Part shown: in pieces, positions 23,986 through 32,418 of the stretch
Position numbering within the stretch: the first letter of the stretch is position 1
Layout of the letters: each line of letters opens with the position of its first letter
From: a bacterium HR15
GTDB taxonomy: Bacteria > Armatimonadota > Fimbriimonadia > Fimbriimonadales > GBS-DC
Reading direction: 5' to 3'
Length of the DNA: 62,776 nt
Assembly (NCBI GenBank): GCA_002898555.1
Contig: BEHR01000019.1
Coordinates: 1-62,776 of the forward strand
Notes under the pieces: generated by a model
Databases searched by the model: none
Seen by the model: only the letters and a program-made list of their open reading frames with translations
Told to the model about the DNA's origin: nothing
Translations under genes and position numbers: made by a program

Positions 23986-26639
23986 CTGTCATTCATCTGT
24001 TGTCTTATCAGTTCGGGCAGGGTTTGGAGAGCGGTGGATAGTTTGTCGGGCTGGTTGCCGCCTGCCTGCGCGAAGTCGGGCTTGCCGCCGCCTGAACCGC
24101 CCACCTGTTGTGCCAGTGCCCGCGCCAGATTGCCCGCGTGCAAGCCTTTCTGCACCCATTCAGGCGCGACTTTAACCACCAACACCGCCTTGCTGTTCTG
24201 CGCTGCGCCGAGCGCGACCACACCTGCCCCCTTCTGGATGAGCCGATCCGCCAACGCTCCAAGCGACTTGCCATCCGCGCCTGCGACCACTTGGGCAACG
24301 ACAGGTATGCCCTCCACTTCCACTGGGGTCATCTCGCCCACTGCCTGCGCGATGGCGCTCTGCTTGACGCGTTCCAGCTCCGCCTGTAGCTCTTTCAGGT
24401 GGCGTGTTAGCCGTTCAACGGCGAGGGGCAATTCCGGTACGGGCGCTTGCAGCCTTTCTGCGGCTTCGCGAACGGCGCGTTCTCGTTCACGCAGCCAGGC
24501 ATATAGCCCGCGCCCTGTAAGCGCCTCGATACGGCGCACGCCCGCCGCCACGCTACCCTCATGCACAATCTTGAACAGACCCGCCTCGATGGTATTGTTC
24601 AGATGCGTGCCGCCGCACAGCTCCAGCGAGAAGCCTGGGATCTCCACCATGCGCACCCGGTCGCCGTATTTCTCGCCGAAGAGCATCATCGCGCCACGCC
24701 GTCGCGCCTCCTCGATGGGCACTTCGGGATAGACCCGCACCTCCAGTTCCTCCAAAATCTTTTCGTTGACCAGCGATTCGATGCGTTCCAGCTCCTCGGG
24801 GGTGAGAGCGCGTGGATGGGTGAAGTCGAAGCGCAGTCGGTCGGGCGCGACGAGCGAGCCTGCCTGCACCACATGGGGACCCAGCACCGTGCGCAGCGCG
24901 GCATGCAGCAGATGGGTGGCGGTGTGGTTGCGTCGAATATCGAGCCGCCGTTGAGCGGGCACGCGGGCATACACTTTTTGCCCGATCGTCAGTTCCCCGT
25001 GCAGGATGCGGGCATGGTGGAAATGGAAGTCGCCCGCTTTTTGCGTGTCCAGCACTTCCGCTTTGCCCTCGTTCCACTCCAAGGTGCCTGTGTCGCCCAC
25101 CTGACCGCCTGCTTCGGCATAGAACGGGGTGACATCGAGCACGATCTCCACCGTTTCTCCCTCGCAAGCAGCAGGCACCAGATTGCCCTCTTTGACCAGT
25201 CCGACAACCATCGCCTCGGTTTCGAGGGTGTCATAGCCAACGAATCGGGTGGGCTGGGTGCGTTGTGCCAGTTCCGCGAGAGCGGCGCCCGTTTGCACAA
25301 AGAGTTTTTCGGAGATGCCGCTGGCTTCACGGGCGCGGCGACGCTGCTCCTCCAACGCGCGTCGGAAACCTTCGATATCCACCTCTATCCCGCGTTCCGC
25401 CGCGATTTCCTGCGTCAGCTCCAGCGGGAAGCCGTAGGTGTCATAGAGAGTGAAGGCGCGCTCGCCCGGCAGAGCAGCGCCTGTCGGGAGTGTCTGAAGC
25501 ATCTCTTCCAAGCGGGCAAGCCCCGTTTGAAGAGTTTGGCGGAAGCGCTCCTCTTCGAAGCGCAGTGTGCTTTCGATATACGCCTGTCGCTGGACGATTT
25601 CGGGATATTGGTCGCCCAGCGCGTCGATAACAGCAGGCACAAGGTCCGCAAGAAACGGTTTTTCGAGGCGCAGGATGCGCGCTCCACGGGTGATGGCACG
25701 CCGGATAAGCCGCCGCAACACATAGCCGCGCCCCTCATTTTGGGGAATCACCCCGTCAGCAATGCTGAAGGTCGCCGCACGCATGTGATCGGCAATCAAG
25801 CGGATGGCAGTGTCGCTTACCTCATCGGCCTTATAGGCAATCCCCGCCAGCGATTCGATGCGGCGAAGGATAGGCAGGAAGACATCGGTCTCATAGGGGC
25901 TTTCCAGCTCCATCAGCACCGCTGCCGTGCGCTCCAGCCCCATCCCCGTATCGATGTTCTTTTTCGGCAATGGGATGAGCTTCGGTCTGCCGTTCTCTTC
26001 GGTGCGCTCGTACTGCATAAAGACAAGGTTCCAGATTTCGAGCCAGCGTCCGCAGTCGCAGGCGGGACCACACTCAGGATTGGTGCAACCTGTATCGCGC
26101 CTTGTGTCATAGAAAATTTCAGAGCAGGGTCCGCACGGACCGTTGGGACCCTCGCTGATGGCGTTCGCGGGCCAGAAGTTGGTCTTTTCACCCAGTCGCC
26201 AGATGCGTTTCGCTTCGATACCCACCTCACGGTGCCAGATATCGAACGCCTCGTCATCCTCTTGGAACACGGTGAATTGCAAGCGGTCGGGGTCTACTTG
26301 GAGCCGCTCGGTCAGGAACTCCCATGCCCACAAGATAGCTTCGCGCTTGAAGTAGTCGCCAAAGCTGAAGTTGCCGAGCATTTCAAAGAAGGTGAGGTGT
26401 GAGAGGTCGCCCACCGAGTCGATATCGGTGGTGCGCAGGCATTTCTGGACTGTGGTGACGCGCGGCGCGGGCGGCTGCGCGGTGCCCAGAAAGTAGGGCT
26501 TGAACTGCACCATGCCGGCGCTGGTGAAAAGTAATGACGGATCCTTCGGGACGAGGCTATCGGAAGGCAGCAGCAGATGCCCCTTCTCCTGAAAGAATTC
26601 CAGGAAAACCCGCCGAAGTGCGCGTGCATTCCAACTCAT
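23982..26639 (-). CDS. alaS: Alanyl-tRNA synthetase
   Basis: 885 residues, full length. The class II core opens with ALRRVFLEFFQEKGHLLLPS; motif 2 region ends in NFWPANAISEGPNGPCGPCSEIFYD, and KNIDTGMGLERTAAVL is motif 3. The editing domain has the zinc residues in RRNHTATHLLHAALR and ELCGGTHL. The C-Ala domain follows (RLIQKGAGVVALGAAQ, GGSGGGKPDFAQAGG). It charges tRNA-Ala and hydrolyses misacylated Ser or Gly. Its ATG overlaps the stop of the broken Rpn-type gene (ATGA), so it may be co-transcribed from the iscA side. Confidence 0.97.
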   Translation of the reverse strand: MSWNARALRRVFLEFFQEKGHLLLPSDSLVPKDPSLLFTSAGMVQFKPYFLGTAQPPAPRVTTVQKCLRTTDIDSVGDLSHLTFFEMLGNFSFGDYFKREAILWAWEFLTERLQVDPDRLQFTVFQEDDEAFDIWHREVGIEAKRIWRLGEKTNFWPANAISEGPNGPCGPCSEIFYDTRRDTGCTNPECGPACDCGRWLEIWNLVFMQYERTEENGRPKLIPLPKKNIDTGMGLERTAAVLMELESPYETDVFLPILRRIESLAGIAYKADEVSDTAIRLIADHMRAATFSIADGVIPQNEGRGYVLRRLIRRAITRGARILRLEKPFLADLVPAVIDALGDQYPEIVQRQAYIESTLRFEEERFRQTLQTGLARLEEMLQTLPTGAALPGERAFTLYDTYGFPLELTQEIAAERGIEVDIEGFRRALEEQRRRAREASGISEKLFVQTGAALAELAQRTQPTRFVGYDTLETEAMVVGLVKEGNLVPAACEGETVEIVLDVTPFYAEAGGQVGDTGTLEWNEGKAEVLDTQKAGDFHFHHARILHGELTIGQKVYARVPAQRRLDIRRNHTATHLLHAALRTVLGPHVVQAGSLVAPDRLRFDFTHPRALTPEELERIESLVNEKILEELEVRVYPEVPIEEARRRGAMMLFGEKYGDRVRMVEIPGFSLELCGGTHLNNTIEAGLFKIVHEGSVAAGVRRIEALTGRGLYAWLRERERAVREAAERLQAPVPELPLAVERLTRHLKELQAELERVKQSAIAQAVGEMTPVEVEGIPVVAQVVAGADGKSLGALADRLIQKGAGVVALGAAQNSKAVLVVKVAPEWVQKGLHAGNLARALAQQVGGSGGGKPDFAQAGGNQPDKLSTALQTLPELIRQQMNDR

Positions 26640-27608
26640 GGTTGATCGACCTGCCTTGCTGCCTCATCCTGATCCTGAAGTTGCTGGGTGAAAGCATCGA
26701 GGCTCTCGGCATGCGAGGCAAATTGGTACAGCGCACGCAGAAGGTCAGGATTATCAATTAATTTGATTCTGGCTTCGATTTCCGGCGTAAGGGAGCCGAA
26801 ACGCGCTTCAAGGAGCAGCAACAGTCCTTGCTGCAGCCCTTTTTCGATGCCTTGCAGCACACCGCGCTCGATGGCAAACTTTTCGAGGCTGGTGAGCGGC
26901 CACTCCGATTGCTGCTCTGCCTCGTGTATCACCTGCTGGACCAACTCCTCATAGTTTTTCGGCAGCGCCATGATGAAATCCACCACCTTGTATAGTGTGA
27001 TGATCTCGTCATGAGTATACCCACGCGCGCAGTTCACGCAGCAGGGCGATTTTCTCACGGGCGAGTAGTTCGAGGTTACCACGGGCGCGTAGCGCCCGTA
27101 GATGCGCTCGTATAACCAGCGCCATCGCGCTTGGATGGGCTGCTAATATCTGTTCATCTAAGTCAAGCAACTTTACTGTCGGGAATTCGAAGGAAAGGCG
27201 GCACCCTGCTAACTCATTCCGGTAGACACCCGGCCTCCAGTTCGGATCGGCATCGGCGAGCACTGCAAGGCTCACAATGTTCTCCGTTTTGTAATAATCA
27301 TAGAGCCGGTAGTAATAGGTAAACATCCGTTGGTCAAACAGTGGCTTTGGCTGAGCCTGAACCTCCATGTGCAGAAACACCGCGCCCGGGATGCCATCAA
27401 TGAAGAAAACCTCCGCCAGCAGGTCAACATGGCGCTTGCCGGTCTGTGCTTCAGGCACGATGCGCAGTAGCTCCGTATTGCGAAAGACAACGGGCTTTTC
27501 CCAGTCAATCAGATCATGAACTTGCGGGAAAAGCAGTTGCAACGCATCCTTGAAAAAGGCAGTGAGCGCGAGTTTCCAGCCGCTGTCAAAATGCGCCTCT
27601 TCGCCCAT
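26636..27608 (-). pseudogene. Rpn-family (PD-(D/E)XK) nuclease, frameshifted
   Basis: Two adjacent frames form one gene. The first (27608 to 27009) carries the nuclease core: HVDLLAEVFFIDG, VFLHMEVQAQPKPLFDQRMF and YYYRLYDYYKTENIVSLAVL, with Asp, Glu-x-Gln active-site residues, ending LLRELRAWVYS. The second continues RGYTHDEIITLYKVVDFIMA to 26636 with a helical C-terminal tail. One more CG dinucleotide in the CGCGCG tract at 27024-27029 would rejoin them. Complete relatives are annotated as recombination-promoting nuclease or putative transposase. The tail ends on the ATG of alaS. Sequencing error is possible. Confidence 0.65.
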
Positions 27609-27641
27609 TCGCTAACGATCGCCTCTATGCGAGGAGCAGAG

Positions 27642-28028
27642 CTACTCATTATAGCAGCCACAGCCGCTGCAGCCGCAGCCCGGCACGCCCTCCGCGCCTT
27701 CCGCCTGGAAGGAGGAGCCGCAGCCACAGGTGGCGATGGCGTTCGGGTTGTCGATTCTAAAGCCACCACCCAGCATGTCCTCCACATAATCGATGGAGGA
27801 GCCATCCATATACTGGATGCTCAGGTTGTCCACATAGATGCGCACGCCATGCGACTCAAAAATCAGGTCATCTTCCTCCGGCTCCGCATCATCAATTGCC
27901 ATCTGGTACTGAAGCCCGCTGCAGCCTCCGCCTGCCACCCATACTCGCAAGCTGGCGTTCGGGATGCCTTGCTCCTCCAGTAATGCCTTAATCTCCTGCG
28001 CTGCACGCTCGGTAAGAGTAATTGCCAT
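27642..28028 (-). CDS. HesB/IscA-family iron-sulfur carrier with Cys-rich tail
   Basis: 128 residues from the ATG at 28028, with GGAGG about 10 nt upstream. Conserved ligands are present: GGGCSGLQYQM and ATCGCGSSF. The domain (ITLTERAAQEIKALL, IYVDNLSIQYMDGSSIDYVE) is a standard A-type carrier that passes Fe-S clusters to apoproteins. Unusually, the C-terminus continues with GCGCSGCGCYNE, five more Cys in a short tail that could bind additional metal. Related to ErpA and IscA; the exact subtype is not resolved. The Rpn-type gene follows 33 bp downstream. Confidence 0.88.
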   Translation of the reverse strand: MAITLTERAAQEIKALLEEQGIPNASLRVWVAGGGCSGLQYQMAIDDAEPEEDDLIFESHGVRIYVDNLSIQYMDGSSIDYVEDMLGGGFRIDNPNAIATCGCGSSFQAEGAEGVPGCGCSGCGCYNE

Positions 28029-28048
28029 CGTTTTCAACCTCCAGTGGG

Positions 28049-28054
28049 ATTATA
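28049..28054 (-). promoter_or_regulatory. -10 box upstream of the IscA-type gene
   Basis: On the minus strand CGGGTATAAT, 20 nt before the ATG at 28028, with a Shine-Dalgarno between. Confidence 0.5.
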
Positions 28055-28177
28055 CCCGATAATTGCAGGACCCTCATTCCCGCATTTCTGCGGTGTGAAT
28101 CGCGGGGTCGCATATGGAAAAAACCTCTGTAGACGCCTTATAGGGCGTCCGATACTCTACACAGGAGGCGTGAAACG

Positions 28178-28612
28178 ATGCGACGAGCGAAGGGCTTTAC
28201 GCTGATCGAGATGCTCGCGGTGCTGGTGATTTTGGTGACCCTGGCTGCGATCGTCATTCCGCGTTTTATTAACGCGGGCACCCGCAGCCGTGAAGCCGCC
28301 CTACGGCAGACATTGGCGGAAGTGCGCAACGCTATCTCCATCTTCCGCAACGACACAGGCTACTATCCGCAGACGCTTGACGATCTCATTCGCCCGAAAA
28401 GCAACCCGCCAACGCAGGGCTACAATCGATGGGGTCAGCTCCAGCCCATCGACCCGAATGATTATCACGGTCCCTATCTGGACAAGTTGCCCATCTGTCC
28501 TATCTCGAAGCAACCATTCCAGTACTATCGCAACGCCCAGACAGGTGCTTGGGATGTGCGTAGTCCGTCCACTGGACGCGCTGAAGATGGAACCCGATAT
28601 AACACCTGGTAA
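28178..28612 (+). CDS. GspG-like major pseudopilin
   Basis: 144 residues. Prepilin leader MRRAKG with cleavage before FTLIEMLAVLVILVTLAAIV, Glu at +5 present. The globular part has ALRQTLAEVRNAISIFRNDTGYYPQTLDDLI and GPYLDKLPICPISKQPFQYY, the pattern of type II secretion GspG with its Ca-binding loop region (here less conserved). AGGAGG at 5-6 nt precedes the ATG. First of four consecutive genes for pilin-class proteins in the order GspG, GspI-like, GspJ-like and GspK/PilX-like, so they likely build one pseudopilus or type IV pilus tip. No secretion ATPase is in the window. Confidence 0.88.
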   Translation: MRRAKGFTLIEMLAVLVILVTLAAIVIPRFINAGTRSREAALRQTLAEVRNAISIFRNDTGYYPQTLDDLIRPKSNPPTQGYNRWGQLQPIDPNDYHGPYLDKLPICPISKQPFQYYRNAQTGAWDVRSPSTGRAEDGTRYNTW

Positions 28613-28649
28613 GCACAAACTGGTTCCAAGTGCAGCCAAGGTGCTTGCT

Positions 28650-29057
28650 ATGTGGAGCGTGCCGCGTCGCCAGCAGGGCATAAGCCTTGTGGAAGTGCTC
28701 ATCGCGGTGGTGGTCATCGCGGTGGGACTGCTGGCGATTGCAGGCACGCTGGGCTGGGTCAGTCGCTCTGGTGCAAAGATGCGCTATCAGAAGATCGCAT
28801 TCACGCTTGCCGAGAGCGAGCTGGCAAAGCTGGAAGCCGACCCAGACCTGCCTTCCACGCCCACCACTCGCTTTATCAATGTGGGGCGACCGGTGAGCGA
28901 TCTGCCTAAAGGCGCCCAGATGATTATCTATTCCGAACCGTATCCGACGCCGACAGAGCGGCGCCTGAGACGGGTGCGCATCGAGGTGCGCTGGGGCGCG
29001 CCGAACGATCCCCTGAGCGGGCGCATCGTGCGAGAACGACTCATCTGCTTGAGGTGA
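28650..29057 (+). CDS. PilV/GspI-like minor pseudopilin
   Basis: 135 residues. Start at 28650 is chosen because the leader MWSVPRRQQG precedes the prepilin helix ISLVEVLIAVVVIAVGLLAI, with Glu at +5. The helix continues into KIAFTLAESELAKLEA, typical of GspI/PilV minor pilins. The globular part is short and beta-type (RRVRIEVRWGAPNDPL). The stop overlaps the region of the next start (GGTGAAGAGGATG), so translation is coupled. Confidence 0.82.
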   Translation: MWSVPRRQQGISLVEVLIAVVVIAVGLLAIAGTLGWVSRSGAKMRYQKIAFTLAESELAKLEADPDLPSTPTTRFINVGRPVSDLPKGAQMIIYSEPYPTPTERRLRRVRIEVRWGAPNDPLSGRIVRERLICLR

Positions 29058-29062
29058 AGAGG

Positions 29063-29671
29063 ATGCGCTGCCAGAGAGGTTTGACCCTGATGGAAGCCCT
29101 GATCGCACTTGCCGTCGCAGGAGTGCTGATAGCAACCCTGCTGATGGTCTATGTGCAGGGCACGCGCGGTTTCGCCCACCTGCAAACGCAGGCACTGACC
29201 GAGCGCGTCGTGGAAACCGCACTGATGGAAATCGAAAGCGCGTGCCGGCAGGCAATGTTTGCCGAGGTGAAAAACGGCAGGCTGATCCTGACCTTTCCCC
29301 AGGATAAAGATGCCTATGGCAAGCCAGTACCCATCAAGAAAAAGGAAGTGCCCACCTATCGCGCGGGGGAGCGAATAATCTACTATCTCTCGGACACATC
29401 GGGCGCGCTCAATCGGAGGGGCACGATTCTCTGGCGCGGCCTAATAGCCAACAACGGCTCTGTTCAGCCCGATCCGGCATGGAGTTTGCTGGGCAACACG
29501 GGGCAGGGACGCATCATGCCCGTTATGGAGTTTACGCCCAGCGTGCAGATTGGCTCTGCCGGGATTGTGGTGACGCTTACGGTGCGCTCAACGATTCAGA
29601 CAGGGGGAGATCAATATGAGACGAGACGAACACGCACCTTTCTGGTACAGAACGCAAACGCATGGCGATAA
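29063..29671 (+). CDS. PilW/GspJ-like minor pseudopilin
   Basis: 202 residues from the ATG at 29063 (GAGGTG at 6 nt; a GTG at 29054 is the alternative). Leader MRCQRG, then LTLMEALIALAVAGVLIATL with Glu at +5, and a helix running to VVETALMEIESACRQAM. The beta-rich C-terminal part (GERIIYYLSDTSGALNRRGTILW) matches the GspJ/PilW group. The following gene starts inside this one, 56 bp before its end. Confidence 0.82.
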   Translation: MRCQRGLTLMEALIALAVAGVLIATLLMVYVQGTRGFAHLQTQALTERVVETALMEIESACRQAMFAEVKNGRLILTFPQDKDAYGKPVPIKKKEVPTYRAGERIIYYLSDTSGALNRRGTILWRGLIANNGSVQPDPAWSLLGNTGQGRIMPVMEFTPSVQIGSAGIVVTLTVRSTIQTGGDQYETRRTRTFLVQNANAWR

Positions 29672-30779
29672 GCAAGTTATCCGTCCTGTAGGGCGGGCAA
29701 GGCTTCTACGAAGCCCCAAATCTCGGCAGCGGGGTAGCACCTACGCCATCGCGCTGATTGTGCTGCTCGTGCTGGGCACTCTCGCCACAATGCTTGGCTG
29801 GAGCGCCTTAATGCAAACCCAACATGCCCAGCGCAAGGAGACCCAGTTGCGCCTCGATTCGCTGCTCCAAAGCGGCGTGACCTATGCACGCTGGGCACGC
29901 TGCTATCAGGGACGCAACCTACCGTTCACTTTCACGCTGAACCTGAGCGAGGGGCGTGTGAACGGGCGTGTCGATGCCGACAGCCGATACGGCGATAACG
30001 CGATGAAGATTCAGGTCACCGCCACCTACAAAGATGAGACCCGTTCGATAACGCGCATTGTGGACGGCTCCCAGAAAGCCCGCAGCACAACCGAGTTCGC
30101 CCTCTTTCTAAATGAGGATCTCGACATCGGCTCAGGCAAGAAACTCAGCTTAGAAGGCGACCTGCACGCCAATAATAACATCCAAATACAGCCGGGCGGA
30201 GTTCTAATTGTGGATGGCGCGGTTAGCTCCAGTCGCCAAGTTATCGGCACAGTAACAGCCATGCGCTATAAGGAGCAATGGGGGCGCCTCGTGCCGAATG
30301 ACCTGCCAACACTTGGTGAGCTGCGCGCCCAAGCAACCCAGCTGATTGCAGGCAATCAGACCTTGCCCTTCGGGCTGTCTTTAGCCAACGATTCGGTGTA
30401 CTATGTGCAGGGCAATCTCCAGTTGCAAGGTTCGCTGCGCGGCTGCGCAATTGTGGTTGTGGAAGGTAACCTGGAGTTCACGGGCGACACGAACTATACC
30501 GACCCCGATTCGCTCTATGTGTTTTTTGCACAGGGCAATATCAAGGTGCCTGCGGGACGGCGGGTGGTTGGTCTGCTCATCAGTCTGGACGGCAATGTGG
30601 AATTAGAGGATAGGGCACAGGTGGTAGGAGGCATCATCATTTTGGACGGCGATCTACAACTGCAAGGCGAGGCAACACTGAAGCATGACCCTCGCGTCAA
30701 CGCCGACCTGTTCCGAGAATTAACGGGGATGTCGGAAACTATAGGACTTACGCCGGTGATGGCTATTCCAGTGCCTTAA
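29616..30779 (+). CDS. PilX/GspK-like membrane protein with beta-helical repeat domain
   Basis: 387 residues. The ATG at 29616 follows GGGGAG; it overlaps the preceding gene in another frame. A basic N-terminus leads to one hydrophobic segment (GSTYAIALIVLLVLGTLATMLG) of the PilX/GspK class, then a helix with LDSLLQSGVTYARWA. From about residue 155 a polymer-forming, bactofilin-like right-handed repeat pattern appears: LEGDLHANNNIQIQPGG, VVVEGNLEFTGDTNY, LISLDGNVELEDRAQ, IIILDGDLQLQGEA. This second domain is unusual in a pseudopilin operon and suggests a filament cap or surface scaffold. Exact family unknown. Confidence 0.65.
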   Translation: MRRDEHAPFWYRTQTHGDKQVIRPVGRARLLRSPKSRQRGSTYAIALIVLLVLGTLATMLGWSALMQTQHAQRKETQLRLDSLLQSGVTYARWARCYQGRNLPFTFTLNLSEGRVNGRVDADSRYGDNAMKIQVTATYKDETRSITRIVDGSQKARSTTEFALFLNEDLDIGSGKKLSLEGDLHANNNIQIQPGGVLIVDGAVSSSRQVIGTVTAMRYKEQWGRLVPNDLPTLGELRAQATQLIAGNQTLPFGLSLANDSVYYVQGNLQLQGSLRGCAIVVVEGNLEFTGDTNYTDPDSLYVFFAQGNIKVPAGRRVVGLLISLDGNVELEDRAQVVGGIIILDGDLQLQGEATLKHDPRVNADLFRELTGMSETIGLTPVMAIPVP

Positions 30780-30790
30780 CGAGGTTGACC

Positions 30791-32410
30791 ATGGAGCGAG
30801 TACTGAATGGCGGATGGCGAACGGGTTTCTTGACGCTGCTTCTTCTCTGGGCGGGCGTTGCCACACGCTCGCCTCTGCTCATGGGGGCTGCAGGCGTGCT
30901 CTTTTTGGTTGGGCTGGTTCAGCGTGTCCGACCTGTCGGACAGTTCAGACAGGTGGAGGCGATGCTTTCTCTGGGGGTGTGCGCCGCGCTTGCCTTGTCG
31001 CCGGAGCCATCGCGCACCTGGTGGGTCGCATGCGCCTTTGGTCTCATAGCAGGTTGGGTTGGTGGAACCCCGCTCTGGCGATGGCTGGGTGTCGCGGGCG
31101 CGCTCGCCGGGATGGGATTGCCCCTTTTAGACGGCTCGGCAGGAGCCTCGCCCTCCAATTTCGGCTCGGCAGGAGCCTCGCCCTCCATTCTGCTGCTGGG
31201 GTTTGCCGAATATCTCCTGCGCACGGGGGTGCTGGCAGCAGGAGCCTATCTGAGCTGGCGGTCAATAAACCAGAGCGAGAAATCCCAGCCTCAACAAGGG
31301 GTTGAGCCTGTGCCCTTGGAAAATCTGTCTCATCCGCGCTTCCTGCCTCAGCGGCTGAACCTCTACTTACAGCAACATCTGGCGCGGGCGCAGGCGGAAG
31401 GCGCGGTGCTTTACTTGTATGATTTACGCGCTGGGGCACTGGATGCGGTGTTGCGTTTGGGCGCGTTGCCCGACCTTATCAAGCAGCGGGCGCGTGTGCC
31501 GATGGGCGATGGCATGGTGGGCGTCTGTGCCGCCACAAGCAAGCCATTGGCGTTCCTGTCTCTGCTCAAACCGCCCGCTGACCTGCCGCGCAATGTGGCG
31601 TGGGAAGGTGCGCCCAGCCTCTGTGTGCCCCTGTTTGACCCTGTTAGCCCCAGCGGACGCCCGCTCGGCGTGCTGCAGCTGGTCGGCAGTCAGCTGAGCA
31701 TGGAGACATTGCCAATGGCGCAGGCGCTGGCGAGCCGCATCGCCGAAGCCCTCGCAACGGTGCGCCAGCGCGAAGCGGAACAACTGGCAAACTTCCAAAA
31801 GCTCAGCGCCATCGTGGCACAGGTGGAAGAGCAAAGCCCACACACGCGTGGGCACTCCCACCGCGTGGCTGCGCTCTGCGACCTCCTGGCAGAGGAGCTG
31901 GGGCTGGAGCCGGAGGTGCGTGAGAAACTGCGCATCGCCGCGCTCTTTCATGATATAGGCAAAACGCGCGTGCCGCCCGAAATCTTGAACAAAGAAGGCG
32001 CACTGACGGACGAGGAGAAACTCCTCATACGGCGGTACCCCGTTCACAGTGTGGAAATCTGCAGCGGCATGGGCTTCGATGAGGATGTGCTGTTTCTCAT
32101 TCGCCATCATGGGGAGCGGCTGGATGGGTCAGGCTATCCGGATGGATTGGATGCCACACGCCAACCGCTCGCGCTGCGCATCTTGGAGGTTGCCGATGTG
32201 TTCGACACGATGGCGTGTACGCGCGCCTATCGCGATGCACTCAGCACGGAGGAACGGCTGCGTGAACTCTCTCGGTTGGCAGGCACAAAATTGGATATTC
32301 TGGTGATCGAGACACTGCGTCGCGCCCATCTGCAAGGACGACTGGAACCCATTTACAACGAGCTGCTGCGTAACCCACTTGGGCAAGAGCCGAGCCTGTT
32401 AGCTGCATGA
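30791..32410 (+). CDS. Membrane GAF/HD-GYP protein (cyclic-di-GMP phosphodiesterase type)
   Basis: 539 residues. The ATG at 30791 has GAGG at 6 nt. Residues 1-150 contain about four hydrophobic segments; between two of them lies [18 protein letters not shown], encoded by two 30-bp repeats. A GAF-like domain follows (about 180-330: VPMGDGMVGVCAATSKPLAF). The HD-GYP domain is complete: HTRGHSHRVAALCDLL, ALFHDIGKTRVPPEILNK, FLIRHHGERLDGSGYPDG, ILEVADVFDTMA. Such proteins degrade c-di-GMP and regulate pili, adhesion or motility. It lies 11 bp after the pseudopilin genes, so control of that machinery is plausible. Confidence 0.88.
   Translation: MERVLNGGWRTGFLTLLLLWAGVATRSPLLMGAAGVLFLVGLVQRVRPVGQFRQVEAMLSLGVCAALALSPEPSRTWWVACAFGLIAGWVGGTPLWRWLGVAGALAGMGLPLLDGSAGASPSNFGSAGASPSILLLGFAEYLLRTGVLAAGAYLSWRSINQSEKSQPQQGVEPVPLENLSHPRFLPQRLNLYLQQHLARAQAEGAVLYLYDLRAGALDAVLRLGALPDLIKQRARVPMGDGMVGVCAATSKPLAFLSLLKPPADLPRNVAWEGAPSLCVPLFDPVSPSGRPLGVLQLVGSQLSMETLPMAQALASRIAEALATVRQREAEQLANFQKLSAIVAQVEEQSPHTRGHSHRVAALCDLLAEELGLEPEVREKLRIAALFHDIGKTRVPPEILNKEGALTDEEKLLIRRYPVHSVEICSGMGFDEDVLFLIRHHGERLDGSGYPDGLDATRQPLALRILEVADVFDTMACTRAYRDALSTEERLRELSRLAGTKLDILVIETLRRAHLQGRLEPIYNELLRNPLGQEPSLLAA
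31134..31193 (+). repeat. In-frame 30-bp repeats in the HD-GYP gene
   Basis: Two tandem units in the opposite sense to those of the GH42-like gene (GGCTCGGCAGGAGCCTCGCC then CTCC), encoding [10 protein letters not shown]. Confidence 0.7.
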
Positions 32411-32418
32411 GGGAACGC

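Noticed and set aside
24561-26402. 613-residue open frame on the plus strand opposite alaS
   Set aside because: Antisense shadow of a clear alaS; composition is biased, no motif or start signal, typical for GC-rich DNA.
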